A stretch of DNA of 64,000 bases. Origin: Crossaster papposus (Eukaryota; Echinodermata; Asteroidea; Velatida; Solasteridae). A model generated the notes under the pieces. It saw only the letters and a list, made by a program, of their open reading frames with translations. It searched no databases and was not told the origin of the DNA. The first letter of the stretch is position 1, and each line of letters opens with the position of its first letter. The translations under genes were made by a program, and so were the position numbers. This document shows, one piece after another, positions 21,901-29,715 of the stretch. The DNA is taken from the NCBI GenBank assembly GCA_037893245.1, contig JBAIAA010000029.1:893045-957044 (forward strand), given 5' to 3'.

Positions 21901-24900
21901 CCAAGGATGGTGTTCGGTATAGAGGTATTCGGTATTGCTGCGTTCCACTGTACTCGAGTCCCTGTAAGTCTATCACAAGTCCTTCAGTCTCAAGTCAAGT
22001 GTCTAGCTGTTCAAATGAACCGTTTACAAATACATTCCTTTGTCATTGCTCCATCAGTTACCAGCGAATGGCTTTATGAAAGGACTTGTGACTGTACTTG
22101 TGAAAGGACTTGCAGGAACTAGAATAAAACTCTGGGTTGTTTTTTTGGCAACTACTCACAGAGGCATAAAACTCATCTGTCTCTAACTTGCGGGCTGCGA
22201 AGACGTCGTCGAATGCCTCCTTCCCAAAATACGTTCCCGGGTCCTCCTTTTTGAAGAAGAACCGTACGCGGATGACAGCCTCCTCCCCAGGGGCCACTTC
22301 GAGGGTGTAGTGAGAGGCGCATTTTGTACCCCGGCAACGTCCGTCAATTGCATCCTTTTCCTCTGGAAAATGAATGAGGATACATGTATTTTCTTCTTAA
22401 ACCTCTAACATAATTTACCCTCTTAGCCAGTTCGTGCCGGGATTATTGTAACATTCACCGAGCCGACGCGCGGAATTATTGTTAACGAAACTCGATACGA
22501 AGCAGGTTTAGGCCACCAGTACCGGGAAGCACACCCACGCATTTTCAGCCTTGCTTGCTGCTGACAGACATTTCTCCCCATCCCAAAAAAACATGGTACT
22601 CAACTGAGAAGAACTTTTAAACCTGTTGAGAATGCGGGCGTGGGAGTTAAGGATGAGCCCTGAATAAGGTTGTACACATGTACTACCTTTAATAATACAT
22701 TACTTCAAGTCTTCTACACAAGGGTAGCATTTCTTTACCGTCAATGATGTAGCGGTGGAAAGCGTCCCTGACGTATTTTGTGTAGTTATCTGTGCCGAAG
22801 AGTTTTTGCATGTTCGTCTCATTCTCCGTGAAGAGTAACGGGGCTTTGGTCCCATCAGGTGCCGTGTCGTACAGTATGGTCATCTCATCTGGATGGATGT
22901 AAAAGACAGAGTGACTATTGATGCTACAACAAGTTTTGCTTCGAAATACAATAAAGGAACACGTACCTATTTAAGCCTGCAACGGTTACACGGTTACACG
23001 GTTAACCGACCGTTTAATACACGGATTTTTTTTTTTAGATTTTTTTTATTGATTTTTTTTTTTATTTTTTTTTTATTTATTTTTTTTTAAATAAAAGAAA
23101 CCCCACCAATTGTCAACTTTGCGTGGGTTTCATTGGAGCAGGTCACAAATAGTACAATTGAATAAATTGTGTATAGACATTTCTAATAGCTTATCTAACA
23201 TATAGCCAATCGGCCTATAAAATTTGATGCAGACAATTAGCAATCGCAGATCTGCGATTATCAACACGTACTACGCGCACACACTAAACTTCTTGATGAA
23301 GCCCATGCATTTTTTTTTTTTTTTTAATGTTGGTTACGGTTAACTGTTAACCGTAACCGCAAAACAACGGTTACACGGTTAATTTATAACCGGAAACTGG
23401 CAGCCTTATACCTATCCAACTGGCAGGTAACCGGCAGGCAACGGTCAAGTTCATTTCCTTATTTATAATGAGCTCACAGGTCACTGAACAATCGGCCCTA
23501 CATCAGAGGGTTATGCATGACTCTGCCTTGAAGTAGGGGTTCTTGCAGGGCAAACAAAAAGACCAATTACATGTGGTTTGCTTCCCAATAATCCGGGCTT
23601 ATCTCTCTAGTAGACACAATGGATGTATTCAGGTACAGTTTATATCAAAGGTGTGGTTACCTGCTGGTTGGATAAGTAGGTCTTTCCTAATCTTGTGATA
23701 ACTCAAGTTCGGATATAACATGAAACGTCTTTTATTCAAATTCATCAATTCCTTTTAGACAGTTTACCCATACCTATTTGTCGAGAGCCCATCGCGTGGC
23801 TGGTTTAAAAACGGATGATAAAGACATAGCTAGCTTGTTTTATAAACACACTTTTCGAGTGTCACATGAAATTTTGACACCTATGAAATCCAGTGCCTTT
23901 TACCTTTTTTTTTCAGTTGAACTTTCAAATTCATCACGTAGGCATGCGCAGTACTACCAGCGAGTCAGTATTTCATGGTCCTAAATTCACAATGCATTCG
24001 CCAAAGCTGCATCTGCGCAACATCGTGCAGTACGCGCGACGCACGCGCCAATATCCATAGGAGTTTAGCCTCTTTTTTAGAGGAATATCAATTCCTTTGT
24101 TCAGCTTCCCTTATTGCCTGTTTGCCCTTTGCCTAGAGTGGCTTAGAATATAATTTCCACTGTGCTTACATATATTTGGCTATACGTCACTGCTACATAC
24201 ATTTGTACCTAGGGTGTCGTGGGTGAGCGTTATCTTCCCGTCTTTGCCTAGAGAGGCTTAGAATAAAATTCTCACTGTGCTCACATATATTTGGCTATAC
24301 GTCACTGCTACATACCTAAGGTGTCGTGGGTGAGCGTTATCTTCCCGTCTTTGCCTAGAGTGGCTTAGAATACAATTCTCACTGTGCTCACATATATTTG
24401 GCTATACGTCACTGCTACATACCTAGGGTGTCGTGGGTGAGCGTTATCTTCCCGTCTTTGCCTAGAGTGGCTTAGAATACAATTTCCACTGTGTTCGCAT
24501 ATATTTGGCTATACGTCACTCCTACATACCTAGGGTGTCGTGGGTGAGCGTTATCTTTCCGTCTTTGCCTAGGGACATCCTGGGTTTCATCCCACAACCC
24601 TCGTGGTCGCAGCCCCATATCCACGTATTGCGGAACCAAAACTGCGGCAGTACGTGAATGGTTGCTGGGTCCGGGCCGCGGTTGGCCACGGTGATGCGGC
24701 ACAGGACATCGTTGGGCGTGTTCTTGGCGTACTCGGCAAAGACGTCCCAGTATCGCCTCTCGGCAAACACACCTGGTGAACATTCAGATGAAGGTGAGAA
24801 TGTGAGATTAGTGTTCAGCAACTACAACAATAACAGGTTACTTATATAGCGATTTTAACCAGTTTGTGCAGAGATTTTTTTTTTTTTACAGTGACTGGAT

Positions 24901-27900
24901 CCAGACGCGAGACTCTTTTTCACAAACATTAATCCCAGGTAGGTTCAGGCCAGCATCTGATGAGTAGCACCACAACAGGTGCCGGCTGCAAGCCATTTGC
25001 TGACAGATATGTCCGGCTTCGCTCCGAGTTGCTCTTAACGTTTGTATACGTCATCCGTTTTGAATTCCGGTAAAGATTTGCGCAAACTGGTTAACTAAGA
25101 TCAGAGTGCTTCACATTATTAATACCTTTGATCATTATTATTACTCTGCTCATTGGGCCAATGAAACCTTCCAAAGATAATCTCAGCTCCCTGTGGAGTC
25201 TACAGCTCGATGTTGCCATTTTGGCACAAAGCAACTACATAAACATGTAGAATCAACCACAATAACAATCTCTACACTCACACCTGTGCCCTGGGTGGGG
25301 AGGAGCAATGAGTGACAAAGTTCCTTGCCAAATACTTGAGTCCTCCCGCTCAAACTCTACCCTCACAGGTACCCATAAGTTACTCCTGGGTGGGCAGGAG
25401 CAATGAGTGACAAAGTTTATTGCACAAATCCTATTCTCTAGCTATATATACCATATTATATATATATATACCATATTATATACCATGCAAATAACAAAGA
25501 AAATTCGCAAGTACTATTCACGTACCCCCCACGCACCAGCCCTGCACTAGCCACGCACTAGCCACGAGGTAGCCGCGACAAATCATCGCAGACCAAAAAT
25601 TGTGCATGTCCAATTTTTCTCCACATAGAAAAATGAAGGCTACGCGGGGGTCAGGTAGCTTAAAATTACTTGCGTAGTGCACGCAGGCCGCCCGCGGAGG
25701 GCCACGTAAAAACCCAAAATCTCTACGTGGACCCCTCGCTAGGCCTACTTCTGATGAGACCATGGCTTTACTCCTGGGTGGGAACTTGGAAGAAGCAATG
25801 AGTGACAAACTTCTTTGCCAAATACCAGAGTCTTCAAGCTCAAACTCTAATTTCGCAGGCACCCACCCAGTTACGCCTGGGTGGGGAGGAGCGATATTAA
25901 TGAGTGACAAAGTTCCTTGCCAAATACCTGAGTCTTCAAGCTCAAACTCTACTTTCGCAGCACCCAGTTTCGCCTGGGTGGTAAGGAGCAATATTAACCC
26001 TAACCCTGCCAGATACAGCACAGTGCATCTGTGGTGACTGCTTGACCTTGCTGGACTCTGCACACAAGTCAATGTGACACAGTTTGCAATCTGTTGCGTC
26101 TGGCAGGGTTTCTAGCCAAAATACCCTGGAGGGTTAGGGTTAAATTAAATTAATGAGTGATAAAGTTCCTTGCTATAAAATACCTGAGTCTTCCAGCTCA
26201 AACTCTGGCTCATTGACACTGCGCTCCTTCCCTTCTCTTTCCAAGGTGGCGTAGGGATACTCGGCCTGGGGATACTTGTACAATGCCTTCATGTAGGAAT
26301 GAGTTGGGGAGGAATCAAGGTAGTAGTAATTCTCCTTACAGTCTTCACCATGGTTACCCTGTGGGCCTGAAAATACACACACAAAAGAGTGGATAAAAAG
26401 GGGCCAATTTCATAGAGCTGCTAAGCACAAACATTTGCTTAGCATGAAAATTTGTCCTTGGCAAAAACAAGGTTACAGACCAAATTTTCAAGGGATCCTT
26501 ATTGTTTTTGATTGATAATCAGCTGGTTTTTGGCTTAGCATGAAAAACCCGTAGAATTTTGGCTGGTACCGGTAACCGGTTTTTAATGAGCAAGACTTTT
26601 TTGTGCTAAGCAAATATTTGTGCTTAGCAGCTCTATGAAATTGGCCCCAGGAGTTGACTAACATCTTGTGTAGGGTTGTACAGTGTATCCAAAGCCCTAT
26701 TTCTTGGCTTAGCTAACCACAGAATTCTGCGCTCACAATCACCATTTTGTGCTAACCGCGCGAGCAGAAACAATTATGTGCTAACCCTGTAAGCACAGAA
26801 TCCTTCGTTACAGGATGTACCGGTACGCATGCGCAGAAGCCAAAATTCCTCGCTAACTCGTGAAATACGCTTACTGTAAGCACGGAATTTTCTGCTACAG
26901 TAAGCTGGGATTTTTCGCTAACGGTAAGCAGAGCCAAGGAATTGGGCCCAGGTATCCGAGTATCTGACCGTTGATTCCATACACGGACATTAGTAATTTG
27001 TCTTCCCTACTTAAGTTTAACCCATCAGCCATCAGAATATGCCAAAATTAGCTCAGAAAAAATTGAAGGAATTTCTGAGAAAACACTTGGGTTTGTACAC
27101 AGTGTGTCATCAAGTGATGTCCAGGTATGCGCCCTTTCCAATTTCTATGGCCATGGACACACACTAATTTCCCGGGCTGGTCTCGAACCCGCAACGTACA
27201 GAATTACTCTTCTTGGGCCATGAGTTCAAGGATCCAGACCACGAGGCCACTGCAGAATCTAAAGCATATGTACCTGTCAACCCATACAGTCGTTCCTTCA
27301 AGATGGGATCTTTGCCGTTCCAGAGAGCCAGCCCAAAGCAGAGGCGACACTGCCGATCTGAGAAACCCATAAGTCCATCCTCTCCCCAGCGGTAGGCACG
27401 GGAACGGGCGTGGTCATGGGGAAAATATTCCCAACTGCAAGATAATAATAATAATAGTGAATAATAGTGAGCAAGTTTTATAGCGCAAGTATCTACCAAG
27501 AGTGGTCATCAAGGGTCATCATTATTATTCCTGCTCATTGGTCTCACAAAACATTCTAAATACCATCTCGGCTCTCTGGCGAGTATAGAGCTCAATGCTG
27601 GCATTCCAGTTAGGGTTAGTACCCAGGTACCAATGCTTTTTTCCGGTTGCCAAACTACTCGAAATTGCACACCCCTAAATCCAGACATCAATCGAGTTCC
27701 TACGTACAAAACATAGGGCGAGTCAGGTTGGAGTACCGCTTCTTTCCTCGCCTTTCACCACTATGACCCGGGTTCGAATCTGGCCTGGGCCAATAAGTGG
27801 ATTGGGTTTTCAGTCCCTGCCTGACTCCGTGGGTTTTCCCCATGATATTCTTCTGGGGTTTTCCTCCCACCTCTAAAACTGTACCTTCTTCCCATTGTAT

Positions 27901-28542
27901 TCTCTCTACAGCTTGCGAGCTACAGTGCCTTGGGGAATTTTGAGGGATTCTTGGCTTTATTACCAGAAATAAATAATATTGATAATAATATAAATAATAT
28001 TGATAATATTATAAATAACGTGGGCCACGACCGAAACAATATTATTATATTGTCAAGAGAAACTCCTAAAGTACTGTAGTGTTCACCGACTTTGGAAATT
28101 GTAAGCTTCTGTGGTAAAGGCAAAGCTGGGATCTCCATTTACTATAGTATGATGTCCAGTGATATAAACATTCTTTCCGGTCAGTCAATCAATTACAAAA
28201 AAATATATTGAGAAAACAAAATCTGGGACTGGAATAACGTTTCAAATTTTGTTAGAAAATACTAAAAATTCATTAGTTAAAATGCACTCGACTCTCAATA
28301 CACTTTGTACAAAACCACTGAAGTGGCGTCTCGAGTTACTACAGTACATTCTTTCCAAAACGTAATTTAGAGAATGCCGACATCGACCGATCGAAGACGA
28401 GTACCAACCAGCTTCCGTCGGCCGAGTAATCCTCCCGGACTGTCCCCCACTGTCGCTCCGAGAGGTACGGTCCCCATCGCTTCCAATGCCTCACACGATC
28501 GTCCGACTCTTTCAACTTAGTTTTCTCCGGTATCAACGCCAT
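9808..28542 (-). CDS. GH63-family glycoside hydrolase (YMR196W-like), 14 exons, 3' end not found
   Basis: Fourteen exons join in consistent phase from the ATG at 28542 to exon 14. Exons, 5' to 3': 28542-28409, 27434-27274, 26366-26184, 24772-24530, 22888-22739, 22362-22160, 19780-19553, 18437-18321, 16135-15984, 15468-15348, 14004-13851, 12676-12474, 10844-10701, 9937-9808. All use AG acceptors and GT donors. The product (about 774 aa so far) has the family blocks [45 protein letters not shown]-like [43 protein letters not shown] and [11 protein letters not shown]. These match the roughly 900-aa GH63 proteins typified by yeast YMR196W and many bacterial 'glucosidases'. GH63 enzymes invert alpha-glucosidic or related bonds; the substrate of this subfamily is uncertain. 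The Asp in SWDLAFH is the likely general acid by analogy with GH63. About 110 C-terminal residues with the conserved general base were not found between 5300 and 9680, so the gene is truncated or its last exon lies outside the window. No signal peptide is evident, suggesting a cytosolic enzyme. Confidence 0.88.
10003..10222. repeat. Cluster of TGACCT half-sites and TTTACAATT repeats
   Basis: Two clusters (about 10010-10050 and 10177-10222) contain TGACCTTTGACCT and TGACCTCAAATGACCT. The reverse complement gives AGGTCA repeats spaced by 1 and 4 bp. Between them lie three to four copies of a TTTACAATTTCAAACTC unit. This lies in GH63 intron 13. The motif could bind nuclear receptors or may be only a simple repeat. 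Confidence 0.6.
10505..10612. repeat. Degenerate short repeat of GACGGATGGCCTGAC type
   Basis: A GC-rich, irregular tandem repeat with a period of about 12-16 bp (GATGGCCTGACGG, GGCCAGACGGGAG, GGCCCGACGGACAG). It lies in GH63 intron 13 near the exon 13 donor. Open frames through it are not supported as genes. Confidence 0.6.
10701..10844 (-). CDS. GH63 gene, exon 13
   Basis: Acceptor TGACCAG|ATT and donor TCCAAG|GTTGGT, 48 codons in phase 0. Encodes [20 protein letters not shown] and [17 protein letters not shown]. Confidence 0.9.
10875..11037 (+). mobile_element. Half of a GGCCAATTTCAT.GAGCTGCTAAGCAC MITE
   Basis: AGGCCAATTTCATGGAGCTG followed by CTAAGCAC repeats matches the left half of the complete element at 26400-26648. 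The right inverted terminus is missing. Confidence 0.65.
11671..12388. mobile_element. Inverted composite of TTAA MITE family 1
   Basis: A 718-bp structure flanked by TTAA on both sides (11667-11670, 12389-12392). It begins AGGTAGGATACACCATTGG and ends CCAATGGTGTATTCTACC, so it is a foldback made of two head-to-head copies. The arms meet at GATGTATCCTACATTTAAAG / GTAGGATACACCATTTGC near 12000. It lies in GH63 intron 12. Confidence 0.85.
12474..12676 (-). CDS. GH63 gene, exon 12
   Basis: Acceptor TTTACAG|GG and donor GATCAC|GTAAGT, ending in phase 0. Encodes [30 protein letters not shown] and [16 protein letters not shown] content is markedly higher than in the flanking introns. Confidence 0.92.
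12828..13497 (+). repeat. 21-bp minisatellite (AAGGCATTCAAGACTGAGACC), about 32 copies
   Basis: A tandem array with a 21-bp period located in GH63 intron 11. On the plus strand it reads as a heptad [21 protein letters not shown]. On the minus strand it reads NALVSVL. Both are open because the unit has no stop and is a multiple of three. I annotate it as a minisatellite, not a gene. Related but scattered 'gagaccaaggctt' units occur at 16230-16550 and 18105-18195. Confidence 0.9.
13851..14004 (-). CDS. GH63 gene, exon 11
   Basis: Acceptor TTCCAG|GCT and donor GGGGGAG|GTGAGC. Encodes [18 protein letters not shown] and [15 protein letters not shown]. The 21-bp minisatellite lies downstream in intron 11. 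Confidence 0.9.
14745..14880 (-). repeat. tRNA-derived SINE
   Basis: The minus strand starts near 14880 with AGTGTGGTCTAGTGGTTCGG (A-box-like TGGTCTAGTGG), then a B-box-like GGGGTCCAACTCC. The tail TCCTTGGGCAAGCCACTT is a familiar SINE continuation in marine invertebrates. It lies in GH63 intron 10. Confidence 0.7.
15040..15213 (-). repeat. tRNA-derived SINE head
   Basis: The minus strand contains ACGCTGGTTGAGTGGTATTG (A box TGGTTGAGTGG) and GGGTTTAAGTCCC (B box) with the right spacing. The acceptor stem does not close into a clean tRNA, so a SINE or tRNA pseudogene is preferred. The 3' limit is uncertain. Confidence 0.6.
15348..15468 (-). CDS. GH63 gene, exon 10
   Basis: Acceptor CTTCAG|G and donor GAACAG|GTAAGC, ending in phase 0. 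Encodes [33 protein letters not shown] and TGGHLEQ, a strongly conserved family block. Confidence 0.92.
15530..15980 (-). repeat. Tandem copies of the exon 9 donor junction
   Basis: A repeat with a period of about 167 bp. The donor region 'taccatgtgaagtt' of exon 9 (15981) recurs at 15814 and 15646, with a further partial unit near 15535. Each unit copies about 50 nt of exon 9's 3' end, the GT donor and the start of intron 9 (GGCTTTGCCATTGGCAAGC). A candidate AG in the 15814 copy would give a 52-nt insert that shifts frame, so these are probably decoys or debris. Confidence 0.85.
15984..16135 (-). CDS. GH63 gene, exon 9
   Basis: Acceptor GTTACAG|ATC and donor ACATG|GTAGGC, ending in phase 2. 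Encodes [18 protein letters not shown] and the block ending QKLLLNFTW, the Trp being completed by exon 10. Its last ~50 nt plus donor are duplicated in intron 9. Confidence 0.9.
16230..16550 (-). repeat. Degenerate GAGACCAAGGCTT-type repeat
   Basis: Scattered units such as ggtctcggtctcggg, gtctcagtctcg and gccttggtctcg. In reverse complement they resemble the 21-bp minisatellite at 12828 (GACTGAGACCAAGGCATT). They appear to be a decayed relative in GH63 intron 8. A short block of the same is at 18105-18195. Confidence 0.6.
16600..17890. other. Intron 8 DNA without recognisable features
   Basis: AT-rich intronic sequence of the GH63 gene. I see no gene, RNA or clear repeat. Confidence 0.5.
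18321..18437 (-). CDS. GH63 gene, exon 8 (probable catalytic acid)
   Basis: Acceptor GTTACAG|TAT and donor GGACAA|GTGAGT, 39 codons in phase 0. Encodes [18 protein letters not shown] and [11 protein letters not shown]. The Asp of SWDLAFH is the likely general acid by family analogy. Confidence 0.92.
18897..19164 (-). mobile_element. TTAA MITE family 1, reverse copy
   Basis: The reverse complement starts at 19164 with AGGTAGAATTCACCATTGG and includes TTATCATGAATGGGTGGATT and ACAGGATATC. TTAA at 19165-19168 flanks the terminus and is shared with the next element. The inner end is ragged. Confidence 0.75.
19169..19413. mobile_element. TTAA MITE family 2, copy 2
   Basis: A 245-bp element bounded by TTAA 19165-19168 and 19414-19417, with ends CCAGTTCGCAC / GCGCGAACTGG. 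It contains the landmarks of copy 1 in the opposite orientation (AAATGCGTGGGTGTGCTT). Confidence 0.88.
19553..19780 (-). CDS. GH63 gene, exon 7
   Basis: Acceptor CCGTCAG|ATA and donor CCTGG|GTACGT, 76 codons in phase 0. Encodes [32 protein letters not shown] and PDKWEYPW. Its 5' half with the acceptor is copied seven or more times in intron 6. Confidence 0.92.
20257..20688. mobile_element. Foldback element in the exon 7 array
   Basis: It interrupts a unit of the array between GGGCC and TTAGGATT. The termini are CCCTCTTATGG and an inverted match near CTATATATAGGAGGG. Inside are inverted and tandem ACCTTTCAAAACC / GGTTTTGAAAGGT motifs and a roughly 125-bp internal duplication (CAGAGAGTTGTTTTACCTTT twice). 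Confidence 0.75.
21152..21580. mobile_element. Insertion with 8-bp target duplication TTGGCAAT (hAT-like)
   Basis: TTGGCAAT at 21144-21151 and 21581-21588 flanks a 429-bp insert that splits the last exon 7 duplicate. The right end CAACCCTG resembles a hAT terminus; the left end is not an obvious match. Inside, at about 21371-21462, is a smaller palindrome with arms TACTCCGAAAACGGGC / GCCCGTTTTCGGAGTA. Confidence 0.75.
22160..22362 (-). CDS. GH63 gene, exon 6
   Basis: Acceptor TTTCCAG|AG and donor CCTCT|GTGAGT, ending in phase 0. Encodes [29 protein letters not shown] and [18 protein letters not shown]. Confidence 0.9.
22437..22574 (+). mobile_element. TTAA MITE family 2, truncated copy 3
   Basis: CCAGTTCGTGCCGGGATTAT through AAGCACACCCACGCATTTT matches the left half of copy 1. 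The right terminus is missing. It lies in GH63 intron 5. Confidence 0.8.
22739..22888 (-). CDS. GH63 gene, exon 5
   Basis: Acceptor CATCCAG|AT and donor GACG|GTAAAG. Encodes [25 protein letters not shown] and [12 protein letters not shown]. Spliced to exon 6 it continues into the conserved [12 protein letters not shown] block. Confidence 0.88.
22973..23405. mobile_element. Palindromic hAT-like element rich in GGTTACACGG
   Basis: Ends AAGCCTGCAACGGTTACACG and ACTGGCAGCCTT with inner inverted GGTTACACGGTTAA / TTAACCGTAACC. The flanks GTACCTAT and ATACCTAT are an imperfect 8-bp target duplication, as in hAT elements. It contains a long T-rich tract at 23024-23090. Confidence 0.65.
24150..24527 (-). 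repeat. 107-bp tandem copies of the exon 4 donor junction
   Basis: Donor copies at 24207, 24314 and 24421 precede the true donor at 24528 with a period of 107 bp. Each unit contains the last 39 nt of exon 4 ([13 protein letters not shown]) bounded by CTCTAG on its 5' side and a GT on its 3' side. Thus each could act as a 39-nt phase-neutral microexon. The upstream pyrimidine tract is poor. Confidence 0.9.
24530..24772 (-). CDS. GH63 gene, exon 4
   Basis: Acceptor CACCAG|GT and donor CCTAG|GTATGT. Encodes [29 protein letters not shown] and FRNTWIWG, ending [10 protein letters not shown]. Its last 39 nt plus donor are repeated three times in intron 4. Confidence 0.9.
24859..25090. mobile_element. 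TTAA MITE family 2, copy 4
   Basis: Bounded by TTAA at 24855-24858 and 25091-25094, with ends CCAGTTTGTGCAG / TTGCGCAAACTGG. Internal TACGTCATCCGTTTTGAAT is shared with copy 1. Confidence 0.85.
25290..25970 (-). repeat. Tandem copies of the exon 3 donor junction
   Basis: The exon 3 end (EFELEDSG and donor GTATTT) recurs with donors near 25926, 25824 and 25334, with a basic period of about 102 bp. The units also share CACCCAG.T.CGCCTGGGTGG and AATGAGTGACAAAGTTCC. An unrelated insert (about 25440-25750, starting with a TATA-rich run) separates the two outermost copies. In each unit an AG 21 nt before the GT would preserve phase. Confidence 0.85.
25996..26142. mobile_element. Small inverted-repeat element (TAACCCTAACCCTGCCAGA)
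   Basis: TAACCCTAACCCTGCCAGA at the left is matched by TCTGGCAGGGT and GGGTTAGGGTTA at the right. It lies in intron 3 beside the exon 3 end. Confidence 0.6.
26184..26366 (-). CDS. GH63 gene, exon 3
   Basis: Acceptor TTTTCAG|GC and donor CTCAG|GTATTT. Encodes [31 protein letters not shown] and ends EFELEDSG. Its last ~21 nt plus donor are copied several times in intron 3. Confidence 0.9.
26400..26648. mobile_element. Complete GGGGCCAATTTCATAGAGC MITE
   Basis: A 249-bp palindromic element with ends GGGGCCAATTTCATAGAGCT and AGCTCTATGAAATTGGCCCC, and inverted inner CTAAGCACAAA / TTTGTGCTTAG. It lies in GH63 intron 2. Confidence 0.88.
26691..26950. mobile_element. GGGCCCAATTTCTTGGCTCTG MITE, copy 1
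   Basis: Contains AACCACAGAATTCTGCGCT, CCTGTAAGCACAGAATCCTT and GGGATTTTTCGCTAACGGTA and ends CCAAGGAATTGGGCCCA. It matches the intact copy at 46435-46657. The left terminus has decayed to ATTTCTTGGCTTAGCTAACC. Confidence 0.8.
27120..27258 (-). repeat. tRNA-derived SINE in intron 2
   Basis: The minus strand reads GGCCTCGTGGTCTGGATCC, then GCGGGTTCGAGACCAGCCC (B box GGTTCGAGACC). It lies immediately downstream of the exon 2 donor. Confidence 0.6.
27274..27434 (-). CDS. GH63 gene, exon 2
   Basis: Acceptor CTTGCAG|T and donor ACAG|GTACAT. Encodes [20 protein letters not shown] and the block ending [10 protein letters not shown] tRNA-derived SINE sits about 15 nt downstream of the donor in intron 2. 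Confidence 0.9.
27728..27980 (+). repeat. tRNA-derived SINE in intron 1
   Basis: A B box GGGTTCGAATCTGG near the 5' end is followed by a body and the tail GCGAGCTACAGTGCCTTGGG...GATTCTTGGCTTTATTACC. The SINE at 29716 shares the same tail, so they are one family or share a 3' module. It ends in an AATAAT-type simple repeat. Confidence 0.7.
28409..28542 (-). CDS. GH63 gene, exon 1 (start codon)
   Basis: Begins ATG GCG TTG at 28542 and encodes 44 codons ending YSADGS, plus two bases of the next codon. It carries the N-terminal family signature [16 protein letters not shown]. The donor is CTG|GTTGGT. The ATG context is weak, so an upstream non-coding exon cannot be excluded. Confidence 0.85.
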
Positions 28543-29008
28543 TCAGCAGCTCGAAAACCTATCTATTCAGGGCGAGAAGGTAGCTGAACTTTTAAAGAAT
28601 ACACTTCATGATCACAGTCATCACACAGGATTCTAGGTCATGTAGAGGTTCAAGCTGTGTTGAATTTACTTCCGTGTGAGTTTCCTGTACCGTACTCCGT
28701 ATGCTACTTATACAGCCGGCTATGTGGTACAAGGTCTAGTCTCCCGCCGGGCCGCGGGTGTGAAGTTTTGCGGGCCTAGCCTGCAAATCAGCCGTCCATC
28801 TTTGCAACAGGTTTACGGTGTCCTTTAGATGACACTGGATTTCTTTGAGTAAGTGGAGTCGTACCTCAGAGCGTAATTATACAGCTCTACGAGTCGTACA
28901 GAAAAAACTCAACGATCGTGTTTGTTACGAGTTTATCATCAGACTTGCTTGAATTAGCACAAATGGGCGTATCTACACCACACTGAGTGGAAGACACTTA
29001 GGTTCTCA
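28543..29008. other. Presumed upstream region of the GH63 gene
   Basis: Non-coding. I cannot identify a TATA box or other promoter element with confidence. Confidence 0.4.
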
Positions 29009-29009
29009 G

Positions 29010-29165
29010 ATCGTGACTTTCCCTTAAATTATAAACTCACTCCATAAACTTAGAGACCAAAAATAGTCAATGAAAAATAAGCAGAGACCGAATTTGAACC
29101 CCAGTCGAACTACATGTATCTATAACCAAAGTACCAAACCCATTATCCACTAAGCTACGGGTCAA
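29010..29165 (-). repeat. tRNA-derived SINE
   Basis: The minus strand has CCCGTAGCTTAGTGGATAAT (A box TAGCTTAGTGG) and GGGGTTCAAATTCGGTCTC (B box). The spacing fits a tRNA head. Confidence 0.6.
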
Positions 29166-29715
29166 GATAGGAGCGTCCGTATACACCCACATATCTACAC
29201 GCGGCCATGGATAAAGCCTAATCGGCTGAACTAATCCTATCACCACCACACAAGAAGTAATCACAAGCAATTTTTTAAATGCCTCGACATGGACGACGAC
29301 CACATTTTATAGGACCTGCGTTGCTGGTTTTATCTTTTAATGTTGAAGGCTCAACTGCTAAGCAAAGCTTACCAGAGCTGGGTAACAATCTCCAGTGTGA
29401 TGTCCTCTGTTTGCAAGAGACACATCGAGGAAGGAACAACATATCTGTCCAACCAACCATACCTGGTATATGACACTGGCCATTGAGCGTCCCCATCGGC
29501 AGTGGGGCAGTGCTGTATTTGTCAAGACTGGTTTAGTTGTAGAAGCAACGCCCTGCTCCGCAGACGACGACATCAAAATCTTAACAGCATGATCTGGGTA
29601 GTGTTAAAGTAATTTATGTCTACAAACCACCACCCGTAGCCTTCAAATTCACCAACCTGTCCCCCATGTGCACAAAAAGCCGCAAATTATCATTGGAGAC
29701 TTGAATAGTCATAGC

